From Synechococcus sp. M16.1 (GTDB lineage Bacteria; Cyanobacteriota; Cyanobacteriia; PCC-6307; Cyanobiaceae), in the NCBI RefSeq assembly GCF_014279895.1, contig NZ_CP047954.1, positions 620,001 through 684,000 of the forward strand: a stretch of DNA of 64,000 nt. The letters are read 5' to 3'. The position numbers were made by a program, and so were the translations under genes. Shown here piece after piece: positions 9,712 through 20,447 of the stretch. Below the pieces are notes generated by a model. That model was not told the origin of the DNA. It worked only from the letters and a program-made list of their open reading frames with translations, and searched no databases. Every line of letters begins with the position of its first letter. Positions within the stretch are counted from its first letter, which is position 1.

Positions 9712-10182
9712 TCAGCCCAACAGGTTCCAAAATCCCGAATCCAGCTCATAGCCCAGGGCTGCGGCCATCTGGGAGAGGTTGCCCCGCATCGGGCGTCCGA
9801 GCTCTCGCTGACAGAGGTCGTCCAACTGCATCAATCGATGCGTCACCCAGAGCTCCAAGGCTTCCGGGTCAAAACGCAGGCCTTCGCTGCGGCTGAAACT
9901 GTGGGGCACCACCAGGGCCACATGGCGAATCAGGCTGCCCTGGTCGCGTTCAAGCAAGAGCGGCAGCCAGGGGTAGCGCGCATCGGCCCGCAGGGCCCAG
10001 AGCCGAGGCTCGGGGCATTCCGGCAGTTCGCGTGGGTCATCCTGCGCCCGGGGCCAATCGAAACGAAGCTCGAGCACCGGTCCCTGGCTCAGCAGTGCAT
10101 CCAGCGGCTGAGTGCTCCAGATCTCCAGCGGCCGTAGATCCAAGGCGCGGATAGCAGGGGCATCGATCAGAACCGGATCCAT
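9712..10182 (-). CDS. CRR6-like NDH-1 assembly protein (DUF1817)
   Basis: Resembles chlororespiratory reduction 6 (CRR6), a factor for maturation of the NdhI subunit and assembly of the NDH-1 hydrophilic arm in cyanobacteria and plants. The 156-residue protein from ATG 10182 (MDPVLIDAPA) has family-like segments: LRFDWPRAQDDPRELPECPE, RLWALRADARYPWLPLLLER, VVPHSFSRSEGLRFDPEAL. Assignment is by recognition of these segments. An upstream ATG at 10287 would overlap psaM. The gene is 4 bp from the convergent permease stop. Confidence 0.75.
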   Translation of the reverse strand: MDPVLIDAPAIRALDLRPLEIWSTQPLDALLSQGPVLELRFDWPRAQDDPRELPECPEPRLWALRADARYPWLPLLLERDQGSLIRHVALVVPHSFSRSEGLRFDPEALELWVTHRLMQLDDLCQRELGRPMRGNLSQMAAALGYELDSGFWNLLG

Positions 10183-10265
10183 GGGCTGGTGTGACAGGCC
10201 TTTGCGAATGATGGCCTGCAGACCTTCCCTCAGAGAAGAATGGGACCGTTTGATGCATGGCTCCC

Positions 10266-10370
10266 ATGGAAACCGTTCTGTCTGCACCTGAGGTGTTCAT
10301 TGCCCTCGTGGTGGCTGCCCATGCCGCTGTTCTGGCCCTGCGTCTCTCCATCAGCCTTTACGAGGCCTGA
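10266..10370 (+). CDS. psaM: photosystem I reaction centre subunit XII (PsaM)
   Basis: A 34-residue single-helix thylakoid protein that sits at the PSI trimer/monomer interface. It reads METVLSAPEVFIALVVAAHA and continues VLALRLSISLYEA before the TGA. The pattern F-I-A-L-V-x-A-x-H-A-x-x-L-A-L-R-L is the PsaM signature. It starts 84 bp from the divergent CRR6-like gene. Confidence 0.93.
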   Translation: METVLSAPEVFIALVVAAHAAVLALRLSISLYEA

Positions 10371-10458
10371 TTTCAAAGGCAGCCCAGATCAACGGGCGTA
10401 GAGCTGGTCTTGGCACTGCGAACGGATTGCGTTACAAGCGGATGTTCGTGCTGATGCG

Positions 10459-10812
10459 GTGACCGCCAGTCAGGTTCAAAGATCAGCTCCCCGCACGGAT
10501 GCAGCCAGCATGGCTGCGGCGATTCAGCGGCAGACCGACCAACAAGAACTGCAGTGCAGCCTTCTCGCCTTGGCGGCCAAGGCGGGGCTTGTTCTGTTGG
10601 GCGCTGTGAGCCTGATCCGTCTGTCCGTGGCCTATCAGGAACGCATGGATCGCCACAGTGAAATCGCGGCGGTCGTGTCGATTGAGTCGGCGAAATTGGA
10701 AACGCTGCAACAACGCTTCGATCGTCTGTTCAGCATCGGTGGAGAGAAGCGTCTGATCAGCGAGCAGGATCAGTGGATCGCCCCCAACCGTCTGCGCGTG
10801 ATCTGGCGCTGA
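10459..10812 (+). CDS. conserved hypothetical membrane protein
   Basis: Unrecognised 117-residue protein starting at GTG 10459, with an alternative ATG at 10510. A charged N-terminus rich in Gln is followed by one hydrophobic helix (AAKAGLVLLGAVSLIRLSVAY, residues ~33-55), then a predicted helical region (VVSIESAKLETLQQRFDRLF) and a basic tail ending NRLRVIWR. The topology suggests a bitopic thylakoid or plasma-membrane protein with a coiled-coil-like cytosolic tail. It lies between psaM and por on the same strand, consistent with but not proof of a photosynthesis role. Confidence 0.65.
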   Translation: MTASQVQRSAPRTDAASMAAAIQRQTDQQELQCSLLALAAKAGLVLLGAVSLIRLSVAYQERMDRHSEIAAVVSIESAKLETLQQRFDRLFSIGGEKRLISEQDQWIAPNRLRVIWR

Positions 10813-10821
10813 GATTCGTGA

Positions 10822-11832
<1,011 letters not shown>

Positions 11833-11845
11833 GCTGAGCTCATCA

Positions 11846-11882
11846 CAACAAGGCCCCGGTGGCAGCGGCCAGGGCTTTGTTG
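11846..11882. terminator. candidate bidirectional terminator between por and chlL
   Basis: CAACAAGGCCC (11846-11856) can pair with GGGCTTTGTTG (11872-11882), an 11-bp stem with one G-U pair and a 15-nt loop. It lies between the convergent ends of por and chlL. There is no strong U-run on either side, so assignment rests mainly on position and stem. Confidence 0.45.
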
Positions 11883-11906
11883 ATGGCTTTGTTGATCAAG
11901 TGAGGA

Positions 11907-12860
<954 letters not shown>

Positions 12861-12947
12861 TCACCAAGAAATGAAAGATCTGGTTCTTGCTTGAGTTGCA
12901 AGAGCAGAATTTCTTTCAATTAAATAAAAAGAAATGAGTGCAAATGC

Positions 12948-14522
12948 TCATGCCTTGAAGTGGGCTTTTGCGTCATACAGCGTTTCGCTGCTGATCACTC
13001 TGCAGCCCACATCGCGCGCGTAAGCCTCTGTGTTGCGTCGCACCTTTCCCCGTACGAAGAAGGGGATCTTCTTCAGCTCGGCTTCCCCATCGGCCGTCCA
13101 CTGCAGAGCGCCATCGCCCTCCCCTGGGATGTCACTCAAGCTGGAACTGTCGGCGGCGCCGGCACCACCGGCATGGCCCAGGTGGCTCTGGTGGCCATCT
13201 ACGAATTCGAAGTCGTGGCGGAACATGCCGATCAGGTGTTCCTCCAGGCCCATCATCAGCGGGTGCACCCAGTCGTCGAAGATCACGTTTGCTCCTTCCC
13301 AGCCCATCTGGGGGCTCATTCGGGCAGGAACGTCCTGCACATGCATGGGTGTGCTGATCACCGCGCAGGGAATCCCCAGCCGCTTGGCGCTGTGGCGCTC
13401 CATCTGGGTTCCCAGCACCAGTTCCGGTGCCGCTTCGGCCATGGCCGCTTCCACCGCCAGGTAGTCGTCACTGATTAGGGCCTCCAGGCCCAGGGCTTTG
13501 GCGGCGGCCCGCACGGGCCGGGCCATCTCCCGGCTGTAGCTGCCCAGCCCCACCACCGTGAAACCCAGTTCCTCGCTGCAGATCCGGGCTGCGGCGAGGG
13601 CGTGACTACCGTCGCCAAAGATGAACACCCGCTTGCCCGTGAGGTACGTGGAGTCCACGGATTCCGAATACCAGGGCAGGCGTGAGCGCCGGTAGCCCTC
13701 GTCGGGGGCGGGGGGCTCCATCCCCAGCATTTCGTGCACTTCGACGAGGAAATCGTGGGTGGCGCCCACGCCAATCGGCACCGTTCGGCTGAAGGGCATG
13801 CCGAAATTGCGCTCCAGCCAGCTGCAGCTGGATTCCGCCACCTCTGGATAAAGGCAGACGTTGAGATCGGCATCGGGGATCCGCTGCAGATCCTCCACGC
13901 CTGCCCCGAGGGGCGCCACCACGCCCACATCGATGCCGTGCAGGGTGAGCAGTTTCTGCACCTCCAGTACGTCGTCGCGGCAGCGGAAGCCCAGCAGGGA
14001 TGGGCCCAACAGGTTCACCCGGGGCCGGCGGCCCTGGTGTTGCCATGCCCTGGGGTCGTGCTGGTTGTTGGCTGGCGCCTGCTCCTTCAGCAGGTTGCGC
14101 ACCAGTTGGTAGAAGGTTTCCGCGGCTCCCCAGTTCTCTTTTTTGCTGTAGGCCGGCAGCTCCAGACTCACCACCGGCATGGTGAGCTCCATGCCTTGGG
14201 CCAGGGCACCGGGCTGATCCTGAATCAACTCCGCGGTGCAGCTTTCCCCCACCAGCAGGGCATCGGGTTGGAAGCGATCCACCGCTTCACGCACATGCCG
14301 TTTCACCAGTTCGGCGGTGTCCCCGCCGAGATCCCGGGCCTGAAAGGTGGTGTAGGTGACGGGCGGACGCTGTCCGCGCCGCTCAATCATCGTGAACAGC
14401 AGATCGGCATAGGTGTCCCCCTGGGGGGCATGGAGCACGTAATGAACGCCGCGCATGGAGGCGGCAATGCGCATGGCCCCCACATGGGGTGGCCCTTCGT
14501 AGGTCCAGAGCGTGAGTTGCAT
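12948..14522 (-). CDS. chlB: light-independent protochlorophyllide reductase subunit B
   Basis: NifK-like subunit of the DPOR catalytic heterotetramer, 524 residues. It begins [20 protein letters not shown] and retains [17 protein letters not shown], the [15 protein letters not shown] segment, and the C-terminal [20 protein letters not shown] that is specific to ChlB/BchB. It starts 4 bp from the chlN stop, implying a chlN-chlB transcriptional unit. Confidence 0.97.
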   Translation of the reverse strand: MQLTLWTYEGPPHVGAMRIAASMRGVHYVLHAPQGDTYADLLFTMIERRGQRPPVTYTTFQARDLGGDTAELVKRHVREAVDRFQPDALLVGESCTAELIQDQPGALAQGMELTMPVVSLELPAYSKKENWGAAETFYQLVRNLLKEQAPANNQHDPRAWQHQGRRPRVNLLGPSLLGFRCRDDVLEVQKLLTLHGIDVGVVAPLGAGVEDLQRIPDADLNVCLYPEVAESSCSWLERNFGMPFSRTVPIGVGATHDFLVEVHEMLGMEPPAPDEGYRRSRLPWYSESVDSTYLTGKRVFIFGDGSHALAAARICSEELGFTVVGLGSYSREMARPVRAAAKALGLEALISDDYLAVEAAMAEAAPELVLGTQMERHSAKRLGIPCAVISTPMHVQDVPARMSPQMGWEGANVIFDDWVHPLMMGLEEHLIGMFRHDFEFVDGHQSHLGHAGGAGAADSSSLSDIPGEGDGALQWTADGEAELKKIPFFVRGKVRRNTEAYARDVGCRVISSETLYDAKAHFKA

Positions 14523-14526
14523 GGGA

Positions 14527-15822
<1,296 letters not shown>

Positions 15823-15917
15823 TCAACCTCTCCAAGCTGCGAAAAAATCCGCTGAGGAGTGGAAATGTCGCTCAAACTCTTTGGGATCGCTCCGGCCAGG
15901 CAGGCCCTGGCTTGAGT

Positions 15918-16295
15918 TCAAAGGCGGCGGCGGAATCCGTCGTAGCGATCGGAGCGATCGCTCTCCTCTGATTTGCTCAAGCGCCAGACGTTGCGGCTGA
16001 CCCGGCGGGCGATAAGGCCACCGCGTTCCACCTTTTCCGTTCCAGGGCGGGCCCCCAGCAGCATGCTCACCTCCGCGGTGGTGAGGGGAGCACCGGTTTC
16101 GATGGCCAACGACGTCAGTTCCAGCCGTTGACGCAGCTGGCGCAGACGCTCACTGTCTGCATTTCCTGATGCCTCGAGCCAGGGCAGATCCACCTGGCCA
16201 TCCTGCGCAAGCCGTTGCATCAGGCCGAAGCTCACCATCCCAAGGGCTTGATCAGCGTTGAGATCCACTGGCTTCAAAGAAGACTGCTCAGTCAT
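15918..16295 (-). CDS. conserved hypothetical protein upstream of csoS1D
   Basis: Unrecognised 125-residue soluble protein. It is helical, with LRQLRQRLELTSLAIETGAP followed by LTTAEVSMLLGARPG, which has the spacing of a helix-turn-helix, and a basic C-terminus (GGLIARRVSRNVWRLSK). It is transcribed divergently from csoS1D with 118 bp between starts. A DNA-binding role is plausible from the helical pattern and the divergent position, but this is inference; no family could be named. Confidence 0.6.
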   Translation of the reverse strand: MTEQSSLKPVDLNADQALGMVSFGLMQRLAQDGQVDLPWLEASGNADSERLRQLRQRLELTSLAIETGAPLTTAEVSMLLGARPGTEKVERGGLIARRVSRNVWRLSKSEESDRSDRYDGFRRRL

Positions 16296-16413
16296 TGCAA
16301 GATCTCTAGAGGTGTTCTCCGGAAGTTATCGGCTGTTTTTCAAGGCGCAAGACCGCAGGCTCTAACTCTTTATTGGCCCGTTTGAGCTGAATTCGTCCGG
16401 TACACTCCCCGCC

Positions 16414-17199
16414 ATGACCCGTTTTGCCAGCTTCGATGCTCGGGAGCGGCGACGCGGCGGTAGTGCTCTCGTCACCGGCACTGAGGTGACCCCCCAGCAG
16501 GGGGGGGCGAGCTGTGTTGTGACAACGGATTCGGAGTCGCCCAGGCTGTTGCGGCAGAACAGCCATGTGCAGTCGATCGAACTGCGCACCCACGTCTTCA
16601 TTGACTCGCTGCAGCCGCAACTCGCGGCCTACATGGGTTCTGTGAGCCAGGGATTTCTGCCCATCCCCGGAGATGCCTGCCTCTGGATGGAGGTGTCACC
16701 GGGCATGGCGGTGCACCGGGTGACGGACATCGCCCTGAAGGCCAGCAACGTCCGTCTCGGCCAGATGGTGGTGGAGCGGGCGTTCGGCTCAATGGCCCTC
16801 TATCACCGCGACCAGAGCACGGTGCTCCATTCCGGAGATGTGGTGCTGGAAGCGATCGGGAGCACCATCGATCAGCGTTCTCCAGCCGATGTGAGCTGGA
16901 CGGAAGTGATCCGGGCGATCACCCCCGACCATGCCGTGCTGATCAACCGGCAGAACCGACGCGGCTCAATGATCGAAGCCGGGATGAGCATGTTCATCCT
17001 GGAGACGGAGCCGGCCGGATACGTGTTGATTGCTGCAAACGAAGCGGAAAAAGCCTCCAACATCACCTTGGTGGACGTGAAAGCGGTGGGTGCCTTCGGA
17101 CGTCTCACCCTGGCGGGACGGGAAGGTGATGTGGAGGAAGCGGCCGCGGCGGCGATGCGCGCCATCGACCACGTCAACAGCAACGCAAGGCTGCGCTGA
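16414..17199 (+). CDS. csoS1D: carboxysome shell protein CsoS1D (tandem BMC domains)
   Basis: Pseudohexameric trimer of the alpha-carboxysome shell, thought to form a gated pore. The 261 residues comprise a ~50-residue variable leader and two BMC folds. The first holds [20 protein letters not shown] and [20 protein letters not shown]; the second holds [20 protein letters not shown] and [20 protein letters not shown]. It sits ahead of the main cso operon, separated from it by rdgB on the other strand, as in other marine picocyanobacteria. Confidence 0.93.
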   Translation: MTRFASFDARERRRGGSALVTGTEVTPQQGGASCVVTTDSESPRLLRQNSHVQSIELRTHVFIDSLQPQLAAYMGSVSQGFLPIPGDACLWMEVSPGMAVHRVTDIALKASNVRLGQMVVERAFGSMALYHRDQSTVLHSGDVVLEAIGSTIDQRSPADVSWTEVIRAITPDHAVLINRQNRRGSMIEAGMSMFILETEPAGYVLIAANEAEKASNITLVDVKAVGAFGRLTLAGREGDVEEAAAAAMRAIDHVNSNARLR

Positions 17200-17208
17200 G
17201 CATTCAGA

Positions 17209-17790
17209 TCAGCTCAGGTGCAGCAGCTCTCGCAACTGTGGTGCCAGAGCTCGTGCCGCCTTGCCGCGGCTGCCCAGGCGGCTGAGCTGAGCCGCATTCA
17301 GTTCGCCGTAGGTGCAACGGGCTTCCCGCACCCAAAGCAAGGATTCGAATCCGCCGCCGGCGTAGGCCGGGGCACTCAGGAGTTCGCCCCAGCAGATTCC
17401 CTCCGCGGCGGCACGACAGTTGCCGGAGGGATCACACAACACCATCGTGCTGCGGAAACAGGCACTCCGATAAGGCGATCCCACCAGTTCGTGGAGGATC
17501 CGCTGCACCTTGGCCTCGTTTCCTTCGGCGTAGCGGGCCGAATAGAGCCCTGGTGCCCCTTGAAGGGCATCCACCTCAAGCCCTGAATCGTCAGCCAAGG
17601 CCCAGCAGCCGGTACGCAGGGCTGCAGCGCTGGCTTTCAGCTCAGCGTTTTCGCGGTAGGTGCTCCCCGTTTCTTCAACGTCCAGATCGGCAGGTTGACG
17701 CTGCACGTCCAGGGGAAGGGGTCCCAGCATGGCCTCGATTTCGGCAACCTTGATCGGGTTGCCCGTGGCGATGGTGAGCTGAAGCGACAA
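17209..17790 (-). CDS. rdgB: non-canonical purine NTP pyrophosphatase (RdgB/HAM1)
   Basis: House-cleaning enzyme that hydrolyses dITP, dXTP and ITP. The protein shows the HAM1 start LTIATGNPIKVAEIEAML, ETGSTYRENAELKA, WALADDSGLEVDALQGAPGL and SARYAEGN. A TTG at 17790 gives a 193-residue protein of normal family length; an ATG at 17817 would add nine residues (MEALFCWSS) not expected in the family. The stop lies 10 bp from the convergent csoS1D stop. It interrupts the carboxysome cluster on the opposite strand. Confidence 0.92.
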   Translation of the reverse strand: MSLQLTIATGNPIKVAEIEAMLGPLPLDVQRQPADLDVEETGSTYRENAELKASAAALRTGCWALADDSGLEVDALQGAPGLYSARYAEGNEAKVQRILHELVGSPYRSACFRSTMVLCDPSGNCRAAAEGICWGELLSAPAYAGGGFESLLWVREARCTYGELNAAQLSRLGSRGKAARALAPQLRELLHLS

Positions 17791-18146
17791 AGAGGACCAA
17801 CAAAAGAGGGCCTCCATTGTGCGGGCTGGTAGGGGCTAGGAGCTAACTATCTCTGGATTCGACCCAGCGACACCCGTTTGGGTTGAACATTCCACCCCGC
17901 AGCAAGGCTTTGGGAAGGTGACGCAACGTGAACCTATGCAGCTTCACCAGCGTCGACAACGACTTGTGGGGATGTGATCACACGAACCACCACAGCAGAC
18001 CGGAACAGTGAGGCACAGGGTGATAAGCCCGGCTTATTTGGTTCACTATGGACAGTGATCGAGAAAGTCGTCCAAATCGCTTGACGGGAAGGGTTCTGGC
18101 GAAGCAATGTCCCCAGCGAACATTCCACCCCTTCTCCCGGTAGGCA
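17791..18146 (+). promoter_or_regulatory. 356-bp leader/promoter region of the cso operon
   Basis: Non-coding stretch between divergent rdgB and csoS1. It contains two direct copies of GAACATTCCACCCC (17885-17898 and 18118-18131), the second ending 15 bp before the csoS1 ATG. A possible sigma-70 promoter is TTGACG (18081-18086) and CAATGT (18105-18110) with an 18-bp spacer, which would leave a short leader. There is no convincing ORF on the plus strand. The region must contain the main cso operon promoter because csoS1 has no plus-strand gene close upstream. Confidence 0.55.
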
Positions 18147-18458
18147 ATGGCTAACGAAACCATGGGCATCGCCCTCGGCATGATCGAGACCCGCGGTCTG
18201 GTCCCCGCCATCGAGGCAGCTGATGCCATGACCAAGGCTGCCGAAGTGCGCCTGATCGGTCGTGAGTTCGTCGGCGGCGGCTACGTCACCGTTCTGGTTC
18301 GCGGCGAAACTGGCGCTGTCAACGCTGCTGTGCGCGCTGGCGCTGACGCTTGCGAGCGCGTCGGTGACGGCCTGGTCGCCGCTCACATCATTGCCCGCCC
18401 CCACCGCGAAGTGGAGCCTGCTCTGGGCAACGGCAACTTCCTTGGTCAGAAGGACTGA
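18147..18458 (+). CDS. csoS1: major carboxysome shell protein CsoS1 (BMC hexamer)
   Basis: Hexameric BMC-domain protein forming the flat facets of the alpha-carboxysome. The 103 residues start MANETMGIALGMIETRGLVP. Pore-lining residues are in GREFVGGGYVTVLVRG, and the edge-contact Lys is in AADAMTKAAEV. It is the first gene of the operon csoS1-cbbL-cbbS-csoS2-csoSCA-csoS4A-csoS4B. A near-identical BMC core is repeated in the longer paralogue at 25183. Confidence 0.97.
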   Translation: MANETMGIALGMIETRGLVPAIEAADAMTKAAEVRLIGREFVGGGYVTVLVRGETGAVNAAVRAGADACERVGDGLVAAHIIARPHREVEPALGNGNFLGQKD

Positions 18459-18529
18459 GATCTTCCGCTGAGCCTCTGACGAGGCACGCGAACGTCTCAA
18501 CCTCTTCACCGACCTAACGGAGTTTTCCC

Positions 18530-19945
18530 ATGAGCAAGAAGTACGACGCTGGGGTCAAGGAGTACAGGGATACCTACTGGACTCCTGATTACGTCCCCCT
18601 CGACACCGACCTGCTGGCCTGCTTCAAGTGCACCGGCCAAGAAGGTGTGCCCAAGGAAGAAGTTGCCGCTGCTGTGGCCGCTGAATCCTCCACCGGCACC
18701 TGGTCCACTGTGTGGTCCGAGCTCCTCACAGATCTCGACTTCTACAAGGGCCGTTGCTACCGCATCGAAGACGTCCCTGGCGACAAGGAGTCTTTCTATG
18801 CCTTCATCGCCTACCCCCTCGACCTGTTCGAAGAGGGTTCCATCACCAACGTTCTGACCTCCCTGGTCGGCAACGTGTTCGGTTTCAAGGCTCTGCGCCA
18901 CCTCCGTCTGGAAGACATCCGCTTCCCGATGGCGTTCATCAAGAGCTGCTACGGCCCGCCGAACGGCATCCAGGTCGAGCGCGACCGGATGAACAAGTAC
19001 GGCCGTCCTCTGCTGGGTTGCACCATCAAGCCGAAGCTCGGCCTGAGCGGTAAGAACTACGGCCGTGTTGTCTATGAGTGCCTGCGTGGCGGTCTGGACT
19101 TCACCAAGGACGACGAGAACATCAACTCCCAGCCTTTCCAGCGTTGGCAGAACCGCTTCGAATTCGTTGCGGAAGCCATCAAGCTGTCCGAGCAGGAGAC
19201 CGGCGAGCGCAAGGGTCACTACCTCAACGTGACCGCCAACACTCCCGAGGAGATGTACGAGCGCGCTGAGTTCGCCAAGGAACTCGGCATGCCGATCATC
19301 ATGCACGACTTCATCACCGGTGGCTTCACGGCCAACACCGGTCTGTCGAAGTGGTGCCGCAAGAACGGCATGTTGCTGCACATCCACCGCGCCATGCACG
19401 CGGTGATCGACCGTCACCCCAAGCACGGCATCCACTTCCGCGTTCTCGCCAAGTGTCTGCGTCTGTCCGGTGGTGACCAGCTCCACACCGGCACCGTGGT
19501 CGGCAAGCTGGAAGGTGATCGTCAGACCACCCTCGGCTACATCGACCAGCTGCGCGAATCCTTCGTGCCCGAAGACCGCAGCCGCGGCAATTTCTTTGAT
19601 CAGGACTGGGGTTCCATGCCTGGCGTGTTCGCCGTTGCTTCCGGCGGTATCCACGTGTGGCACATGCCCGCCCTGGTCACCATCTTCGGCGACGACTCCG
19701 TTCTTCAGTTCGGTGGTGGTACCCACGGTCACCCCTGGGGCTCCGCTGCAGGTGCTGCTGCCAACCGTGTGGCCCTCGAGGCCTGCGTCAAGGCACGCAA
19801 CGCCGGCCGTCATCTCGAGAAAGAGAGCCGCGACATCCTCACGGAAGCCGCGAAGCACAGCCCTGAGCTGGCCATCGCCCTCGAGACCTGGAAGGAGATC
19901 AAGTTCGAGTTCGACACCGTCGACAAGCTCGACGTCCAGAACTGA
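18530..19945 (+). CDS. cbbL: Rubisco large subunit, form IA
   Basis: Carboxylates ribulose-1,5-bisphosphate inside the carboxysome. At 471 residues it has the form IA start ([20 protein letters not shown]). Catalytic Lys is in [15 protein letters not shown], the carbamylated Lys in [17 protein letters not shown], His in [11 protein letters not shown], and loop 6 in [13 protein letters not shown]. The form IA type and its place between csoS1 and cbbS define an alpha-carboxysome. A stem-loop follows the stop (19956-19976). Confidence 0.98.
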   Translation: MSKKYDAGVKEYRDTYWTPDYVPLDTDLLACFKCTGQEGVPKEEVAAAVAAESSTGTWSTVWSELLTDLDFYKGRCYRIEDVPGDKESFYAFIAYPLDLFEEGSITNVLTSLVGNVFGFKALRHLRLEDIRFPMAFIKSCYGPPNGIQVERDRMNKYGRPLLGCTIKPKLGLSGKNYGRVVYECLRGGLDFTKDDENINSQPFQRWQNRFEFVAEAIKLSEQETGERKGHYLNVTANTPEEMYERAEFAKELGMPIIMHDFITGGFTANTGLSKWCRKNGMLLHIHRAMHAVIDRHPKHGIHFRVLAKCLRLSGGDQLHTGTVVGKLEGDRQTTLGYIDQLRESFVPEDRSRGNFFDQDWGSMPGVFAVASGGIHVWHMPALVTIFGDDSVLQFGGGTHGHPWGSAAGAAANRVALEACVKARNAGRHLEKESRDILTEAAKHSPELAIALETWKEIKFEFDTVDKLDVQN

Positions 19946-19955
19946 TCGTCTCAAC

Positions 19956-19976
19956 GGCCGGTTGATGCAACCGGCC
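19956..19976 (+). promoter_or_regulatory. stem-loop between cbbL and cbbS
   Basis: GGCCGGTT / AACCGGCC form a perfect 8-bp GC-rich stem with a 5-nt loop (GATGC), followed after four bases by CTTTTTC. It looks like a weak intrinsic terminator inside an operon. In co-transcribed genes such structures often act as 3' stabilisers or processing sites that raise upstream mRNA; which applies here is not shown. Confidence 0.6.
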
Positions 19977-20004
19977 ACCCCTTTTTCTTACACCCAGGAT
20001 CCCC

Positions 20005-20346
20005 ATGCCTTTCCAGAGCACAGTGGGTGACTATCAAACAGTCGCCACCCTGGAGACCTTCGGCTTCCTCCCGCCGATGACCCAGGACGAGATCTACGAC
20101 CAGATCGCCTACATCATTGCCCAGGGTTGGAGCCCGCTCGTCGAGCACGTCCACCCCAGCAACTCCATGGCCACCTACTGGTCGTATTGGAAGCTCCCCT
20201 TCTTCGGTGAGAAGGATCTGAACGTCGTTGTCAGTGAGCTCGAGGCTTGCCACCGCGCATACCCCGACCACCACGTGCGCATCGTCGGTTACGACGCCTA
20301 CACCCAGAGCCAGGGTGCCTGCTTCGTGGTCTTCGAAGGACGCTGA
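20005..20346 (+). CDS. cbbS: Rubisco small subunit
   Basis: Small subunit of form IA Rubisco, 113 residues. It starts MPFQSTVGDYQTVATLETFG and carries LPPMTQDEIYDQIAYIIAQG, HPSNSMATYWSYWKLPFF, and HHVRIVGYDAYTQSQGACFV, all typical of CbbS. It caps the L8 core and provides contacts used by CsoS2 to recruit Rubisco. It is flanked by stem-loops on both sides. Confidence 0.98.
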   Translation: MPFQSTVGDYQTVATLETFGFLPPMTQDEIYDQIAYIIAQGWSPLVEHVHPSNSMATYWSYWKLPFFGEKDLNVVVSELEACHRAYPDHHVRIVGYDAYTQSQGACFVVFEGR

Positions 20347-20366
20347 TCCTTCGAACCCTTGGTTCC

Positions 20367-20396
20367 GAGCCCTGACCTGATCAGGGCTCCAGCTTT
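20367..20396 (+). promoter_or_regulatory. stem-loop between cbbS and csoS2
   Basis: GAGCCCTGA / TCAGGGCTC (20367-20375 and 20381-20389) form a perfect 9-bp stem with a 5-nt loop, followed after four bases by CTTTTT. It resembles a leaky terminator. It could lower csoS2 expression relative to Rubisco while still allowing read-through. Confidence 0.65.
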
Positions 20397-20447
20397 TTCC
20401 GGAGGGGCAAGTGCCCTTCTACTTCACGACGACATCCTCGGGCGGAC

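Noticed and set aside
18472-18485. GCCTC/GAGGC stem between csoS1 and cbbL
   Set aside because: Only 5 bp with no following T-run; could be chance.
18506-19978. 490-codon minus-strand ORF opposite cbbL
   Set aside because: A long antisense frame caused by GC-rich codon bias; the plus strand is unambiguous Rubisco large subunit.
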